This document shows, piece by piece, positions 58,541 through 64,000 of a stretch of DNA of 64,000 bases. Location of the stretch: NCBI GenBank assembly GCA_029990175.1, contig JARKIP010000005.1, forward strand, positions 28,529,501 through 28,593,500, read 5' to 3'. The notes beneath the pieces are model-generated. The model had not been told where the DNA came from, did not search any database, and saw only the letters and a list, made by a program, of their open reading frames with translations. Both the position numbers and the translations under genes were made by a program. How positions within the stretch are numbered: the first letter of the stretch is position 1; each line of letters begins with the position of its first letter. The stretch comes from Petunia secreta (taxonomy: Eukaryota; Streptophyta; Magnoliopsida; Solanales; Solanaceae).

Positions 58541-60417
58541 ATGGCTGCATCGTCATCTATAGTAGGGAAGAGGAAAATCCCTAAGGGTTCTACGCCACTG
58601 CCCATTAGGATGATTGACGATGCACCTCTCGATCTGAGGAACTGGTGGTATAACATGAGTGATGCAAATAGGAGGAATGTAAATGATAGGTTGGGTGATA
58701 TGTCGCATTTTCTGAACCCCCAGTTCCCCCCACGCCGGGAACTAATTAATATCTTGATTCAACATTGGGAGCCGTCTCAAAACACGTTTGTATTCTGAGA
58801 TTTTGAGATGACCCCCACTTTAGAGAAGATTGCGGGATTGATTCAGAAGGAGTTAGGAAAGAAGTGCATAGTGCCTCGATTTGTACATAAGGAGGAGTTC
58901 TTGACATACATGCATCTGCGCCTGGATACACAGATTGATGTATCGTCAGAATTTATGAGTTTGGACTATCTCTATGCCCGTTATGGGAAAGATGACGGTT
59001 ACACGACATATTCACCAGAGTTCGACTTCACATGGGCGCATAGTCAGTGGCTCACATTCAGGGCGAGTGCCTTTGTTCTCACTTTTCTAGGTACTATGGT
59101 CTTTCCATCAGAAAATGGACAAATATCCATCCATCTCAGCTGGGTGTTGAAAGCTTTATTTAGAGGACTTAGGGATGTCACTATTGTGCCCATGATTCGA
59201 GGTAGTATCTACCGTGCCTTGACCCAATGCAAAAAGAAAAAGTACCGATTTTTTTAGGGTTGCAACCTGTTGTTGCAAGTTTGGTTCATCGAGCACTTAT
59301 TGGGGCGTTCTAACCCTGCACTACCTCCTGATGCGCCCAAATTCCATTTGAGCACCCATCACTGGCGCATTAGAGTTCTTGTCTTACCTGTGAGTGCGAA
59401 TGATTAGATACTGTATGAGAAGGCATTTACTTTAGAGAGCGTCGGGTGGCAGGTTATTTGGTTCCCTTTGAAAGAGGCAGTCTTTGGTGGTATGGGCTAT
59501 GATGGTAGGATCCATACCTTTCTTGTACTTTTTGGTCATAGTGGTACTGAGCCTTATTGCCCTACACGTGTGCTGTGACAGTTGGGGCGTGTTCAGGATG
59601 TCCCCAGGATTGAGGATGTGAGCAGATACTTTTTTTAGCCTATCCCTTTTGAGTTCTCTGAAGCTAAGCAGTGGTGCGATCTCTGGAAGAATATGAAGAG
59701 TATGTTCCATACCACGCAGGTTTCGGATCGATACAGGGGCACGGTCACCCCCGAGTATGTTTTCTGGTATAGTCGGCAACATGTTTTTGTAGCCCTTCCT
59801 ACAAAGCCAATCAAAGGACTATGATAATGAGCGCAAGATCGAGGTGAGGATGGCGATGCAAAGAGCAGGTGTTGAGAGGAGTATGCGGCCTAGGTCTACC
59901 GTCTTCGCGCAGAGAGGGATGCCACTTGAGCCGCCCAGTTTGAGAGCGAGGGTTTGGTACATCGGCACCTAGATACAGTCAGACGACTCTGCGCTTTGCA
60001 CTCTGAGGCATTGACAGAGAGGGATGCCGACAGGGCAGCTTTGGTTGAGAGTAGGAGAAGAGAGGATCTTCACCGTCAGGATGCCATAGACTCTCGAGCT
60101 CGGCTTGACAGGGCATTGGAGCATGGAGTGCAGCTTAGAGAGCTAGCATAAGACCAACTTCAGGATGTGCAGGCTGTAGGATAGATCATCAGTGTAGCGT
60201 ATCGGCATGTTTATGACTCTACCGTGTATGTGGCGTAGACTTTCATTGACTATAGGAGGCAACCTGCGGAGGACCTACTCGCACATATGCTCACATTTGT
60301 CACCAAAGTTGCAGCAGATTTGGGTGAATTGCATCGCACCTTGATTGGAGACCTACCAGTGGGTCAACAAGAGCCACCCGAGGAGGAACCTGAGTTTGAC
60401 CTAGAGGAGCACAGCTG
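58541..60417 (+). pseudogene. Ogre ORF1 (gag-preceding extra ORF), with several stops
   Basis: Starts ATGGCTGCATCGTCATCT at 58541. In one frame with interruptions: LDLRNWWYNMSDANRRNVND, then an in-frame TGA at 58796-58798, TPTLEKIAGLIQKELGKKC, FDFTWAHSQWLTFRASAFVL, a TAG at 59255-59257, then GCNLLLQVWFIEHLLGRSNP and HHWRIRVLVL. A later part (59425-59800) has WQVIWFPLKEAVFGG, and the C-terminal part is a charged coiled coil (59954-60151) ending with an acidic EEPEFDLEEHS tail. This matches the ORF1 protein of Ogre elements (a DUF7745-type domain, as I recall), whose role is unknown. Confidence 0.75.
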
Positions 60418-61040
60418 ATTATGAGCCTAGGTCACCTTAGCTGACACAGTTGTCCAAGATGATGCAGCTTATTGCCTTTTTGTCACTTATTTAACATCTT
60501 GGACATATTGTCATTGTTTTATTATATATTTGTATTTTATTTCGAAAATTGTTCAGTTGTTTGCTTTTGTAGGAGTACCACTATTGCCCCATGTTGTCTG
60601 AGGGCTTTTTCTATTTGTATTGTTGTACTGTTTCGGAATTTATGAAAAAGAAATTAGAAAATCCAAAATGTGTCTCTTTATTTTTCTGAAATGTATTTTT
60701 TTCAATCTATATTTTGGACCCTCTTATATTATTAAAAAAAATTGTGAAAAAAATGAAAAGAGAAGAAACAAAAACAAAGAGAAAAAAAGAAGAAAAAAAA
60801 AAGAGAGAAAGTTGAGATTCGCTTTGCCTTAACTCGGAATGACGCATAACGATCTTTAGGCATTGGCTAGGCCGACAAGCAAATTCATGTTATATGCTAT
60901 CTTATTGCACTAACCTATTTGGTTTAATATCTTGAGCAACTGCCGTGCTGGCTCCACATTCCTACTCCATCAGAATCAAAGGACCACTCCCTGTTCTAGA
61001 AGTGGTTGAAGCACCTCTTCAAGAAAGCACTCCAGCAACG
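60418..61040 (+). other. Spacer between ORF1 and gag
   Basis: AT- and A-rich, with an AAAAAGAAG-rich stretch at 60740-60810. No gene. Confidence 0.5.
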
Positions 61041-62887
61041 ATGGCTGAGGAAATTGAAAACATTGAGCTGGTTCACTTAGCTGAGCAACAGGCCAAGATG
61101 GCCGAGGACATTGCAACTATAAAAGAAATGATGATGCAACTAGTTCGTAACTTGGCAGCAGTCCAGGCACCTCCTGTTCCGCCAGGTGCTGCCGGTTTCA
61201 CGGCAAATGCCCAGCCACCAGGGCAAGGGAAATCCACAGTGGTAGGAGACTTACCCTCCGAGATTTAGTCCGCATCCGGCAACTGACAATGTAGCCGGAC
61301 CCTCTAATGTACAAACTGGGGCACAATACCCACAACATGGACAACATGGCCAACCTCACGTGCCTACCACAATATTCACAGTTCGTGCAGGACACACTTT
61401 GCAGAGGTCGAACAGCGACCCACAGTTAAGGGCCTATGATCGACAATTTGACCAAGCTCAGGGTAATGTCTTTCGCCAAACCGAGTCGTACGATCAGGGA
61501 CACTACCCAGAATCATATGTTGATATCGACAGGTTGGGAAAGACAGAAGATAATGATTTTGCTCGGAAATTGAAAAGCTTGGAGCAAACTGTGAAGAGCA
61601 ACAAGGGCACAAGGATAAAGCTAATGTTTTATACAAAGACCTGTGCTTGTTCCCTCATGTGCCTCTACCTGAAGATTTCATCGTGCCCAAATTTGATTTG
61701 TACACTAGGCAAGGTGATCCTAGGATTCACCTAAAGGTTTACCGTAACAAGATGAGAGGCGCTGGCAAGGATGAATTGCTAATGGCGTACTTTGCTGACA
61801 GTCTAGGAGGACTGGCAACAAAATAGTTCATCCTACAGGACGTCTCAAAATGGGCTACCTTTGATGATATGGCCAATGCTTTCCTAGATAACTTTGAGTT
61901 CAACATTGAGCCCCCTCCAGATTGTGCTTCTTTGAAGATGATCACAAAGAAGCCTAGTGAAAGTTTCAGGGAGTATGCCTATAGATGGCGCGAGCAGGCA
62001 GCGCGTGTGAGCCCTTTGATACCCGATGATAAAATTGTTGAAGAGTTTATTGAGGTTCTTGATGAAACCTATTACCAAGCATTGGCCTCCGCCGTAGGGA
62101 AACAATTCAGTGAAGCAGTGAGAACTGGGGAAATGATTGAAAGAGGAATCAAGGCGCGCAAGATCGTCAGTCAAACAGCTTTGAGAGCCACTACCCAAGC
62201 ATTACTATCAGGGCCAGGTGCTTTTGGGAAGAATAAGGAAAAAAAATGAAGTGGCAATGGTTAGTCCCAGACCGAGAAGAAATGACGGAAGATACAATGA
62301 CCGTCAAGGGTACATTCAGACACCCGCGGCACAACAATTCTATCCACCTCATGGCTAACAATATGCCATACCACAGTTCTCATTCCCTCTCAATGCAACA
62401 TCTTATTCTCAATCACTATCTGGTCCTAATGGCATGCACCCCTGCCCCGGTTCAATAAAACAACCAACAAGCACATACTCAATTCCCAACTCGGGAGGAT
62501 AGCCCTTATCGACCACGGGGTCCACCAGGTTTTCGTCCAAACATGCAGCGAAGGAACATGCATCAAGAACAGAAGAAATTCACCGCGCTAGGCGAAACTT
62601 ACACCAACCTGTTTGATAAACTGCAACAAGCTAACTTGCTGAAGCCAATCCTAGGAAACATGAATCCGATAAGGAAGGTGGATAATTCTCACCACTGTGC
62701 GTTCCATTATGGGGCGCCTGGACATGACACAGAGCAATGTTGGGATCTGAAAAGAGCAATCCAAGCAATGATAGATAACAATCAGATAAAGGTTGTGGGA
62801 GACGAGACTCAAAATGTCAACCAGAATCCTTTGTCAGTTTATAATGTTCAGAATGACACACATATAGTTGGGATAGTATGCACATAA
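61041..62887 (+). pseudogene. Ogre-like gag, frameshifted
   Basis: An ATG at 61041 begins MAEEIENIELVHLAEQQAKM. The frame changes near 61260 and 61610. It includes an IVPKFDLYTRQGDP segment and an in-frame TAG at 61824-61826. The capsid core follows (SFREYAYRWREQAARVSPLI, YYQALASAVGKQFSEAVRTG), then a proline/glutamine-rich linker and a zinc-finger-like CAFHYGAPGHDTEQCWDLKRAI at about 62697-62762. These are standard Tat/Ogre gag landmarks. The breaks make it non-functional. Confidence 0.85.
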
Positions 62888-64000
62888 GAAGATTTGAAAG
62901 GGAAAGCCGCCAAGCATATTGTGGCAGTTGGTCCCTCTTCAGACACTAAATGCCAGGAGCCGTTTATTGTTGTATCAGCCCCAAGGCCAAGTGCATCTGT
63001 TGTTAATAGAGCAAAGCTAGATGTGGCTATTGAGCTAATTTTCACGATCCCTGCTGCAAAGCAAGAAAAAATTCAGCCTAGTTTTTATCGTGCAAGGAGC
63101 ATCAAGTCAGAAAGCTCTGATCATCGAGGTTAAGGCAAAGCCGTGTGAACCAGTCATTATCACATAAGCAACGCAACTGCCAGTTACAAATACAAAGGCT
63201 GTTCCCTGGAACTACAACAAAACAACTGTGTCTTACCAAGAAAAAGAAATTATGGAAGTTGCCGCTAATGTTAATGGTTTGACTCGGTCCGGAATATGTT
63301 TCACTCCGGAAGAATTGAAAAAAGCAAAGCCTGGTTGTGAGGACCATGGACTAATTAAAGAACCAGTGTCAGAGAAAGAAGCTGAGGAATTTTTGAAGAA
63401 AATGAAGACGACGGATTACTCTATCGTCGAACAGTTGAAAAAGACTCTAGCACAGATATCACTCTTGTGTTTGTTGATGAACTCTGAAGCACACCGCAAT
63501 GCACTGCTGAAAATAGTAAATGAGGCCTACATTCCTGAGCAAATCACTGTGGCTAATCTGGAAGCACTTGCCGGCAAAGTATTTGAGACCAATCATGTAA
63601 CAATCACTGATGAAGAGTTACCCAAAGAAGGAACCGGTCATAACCAGGCTCTTCATATTTCAGTCAAGTGTGAGAACTCTTATATCTCACATGTTTTAAT
63701 AGATGGCGGTGCAGGATTGAATATTTGCCCTCTCCTCACATTGAAGGGCCTAAAGGTGGATCTTAGTAGAATCAGAGCTAGCTCATCCTCTGTTCGGGCT
63801 TTTGATGGAAGAGTTTGAGAATCTTTGGGCATCATTGATCTTGAATTTACCATTGGTCCTGCAACCTTCAGCGTTGAATTTCAAGTCATGGGAACTGATG
63901 CATCTTACAATCTACTCTTAGGCCGACCATGGATCCACATGGCATGTGTTGTACCATCTACTTTCCATCAGGCAGTAAAGTTCACTTGGAACAACCAAGC
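62888..64000 (+). pseudogene. Ogre-like protease region, runs off the window
   Basis: A linker with YQEKEIMEVAANVNGLTRSG, the protease strand SHVLIDGGAGLNICPLLTLK (active site D-G-G, as in other Ogre copies I recall), a TGA near 63817 after VRAFDGRV, then FQVMGTDASYNLLLGRPWIH and VVPSTFHQAVKF. The reverse transcriptase would follow beyond 64000. Stops at 62885, 63130 and 63817 show decay. Confidence 0.85.

Larger units (their letters stand above)
53644..64000 (+). mobile_element. Ogre-like Ty3/gypsy element (Tat lineage), 5' part
   Basis: A very long LTR (about 3.84 kb), a tRNA-Arg-type primer site, a spacer, an extra ORF1 before gag, then gag and protease in plus orientation up to the window end. 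This order, with ORF1 ahead of gag, is characteristic of Ogre. All ORFs carry stops or frameshifts. Reverse transcriptase and 3' LTR lie outside. Confidence 0.85.

Overview
The window is nuclear DNA of a flowering plant, most likely a member of the Solanaceae. It has two intron-rich protein genes with plant-type GT-AG introns. It carries several SINEs whose 3' half ends in TTG repeats, as in the tobacco TS family. It also holds large Tat/Ogre-type Ty3/gypsy retrotransposons with extra ORFs, and a Mutator-like element (MULE). No rRNA gene, CRISPR array or bacterial-style operon is visible.

Layout. (1) 1-5377: 5' part of a decayed Ty3/gypsy element on the minus strand (LTR, tRNA-Met primer site, leader, gag, protease, RT-RNase H). 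Its LTR and leader are studded with the palindrome GCGATCGC. (2) 6424-20366, plus strand: a 17-exon gene for a phosphohexomutase of the phosphoglucosamine/phosphomannomutase class (543 aa). Its introns hold SINEs, a Stowaway-like MITE, a LINE fragment and a triplicated 179-bp repeat. (3) About 21.2-21.7 kb: a small acidic-protein ORF that looks frameshifted. (4) 22205-27966, minus strand: a three-exon plastid-type GNAT acetyltransferase gene (273 aa) with a hAT-type MITE and a SINE in its long intron. A second hAT-type MITE lies just upstream.

(5) About 29.0-42.25 kb is the most interesting part: a roughly 13-kb MULE. A DUF1985 + Ulp1-protease gene (plus strand, four exons) converges on a MURA transposase gene (minus strand). 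Between them lie two small minus-strand ORFs sharing a duplicated promoter module, a GRF-zinc-finger/membrane ORF with one nonsense codon, and a minisatellite. The non-coding DNA, including the introns of the transposon's own genes, contains at least 21 exact copies of the 9-bp near-palindrome GTTC(C/G)GAAC and many one-base variants, while I see none in the coding exons. This resembles the Arabidopsis VANDAL MULEs, whose VANC proteins (a DUF1985 family, as I recall) bind short motifs spread through non-coding element DNA and counteract silencing. I propose that this is a Solanaceae counterpart with its own motif.

(6) 42904-50152: a Tat-lineage LTR element on the minus strand with gag and protease remnants, no recognisable polymerase, and a long decayed antisense ORF next to the 3' LTR. 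(7) 50166-53643: part of a related element with a second copy of the antisense ORF. (8) 53644-64000: an Ogre-like element on the plus strand (3.8-kb LTR, tRNA-Arg-type primer site, ORF1, gag, protease), apparently inserted in the previous one and running off the window.

Exon boundaries were derived by hand from reading frame and splice consensus. Boundaries of decayed repeats are approximate unless target-site duplications are stated.
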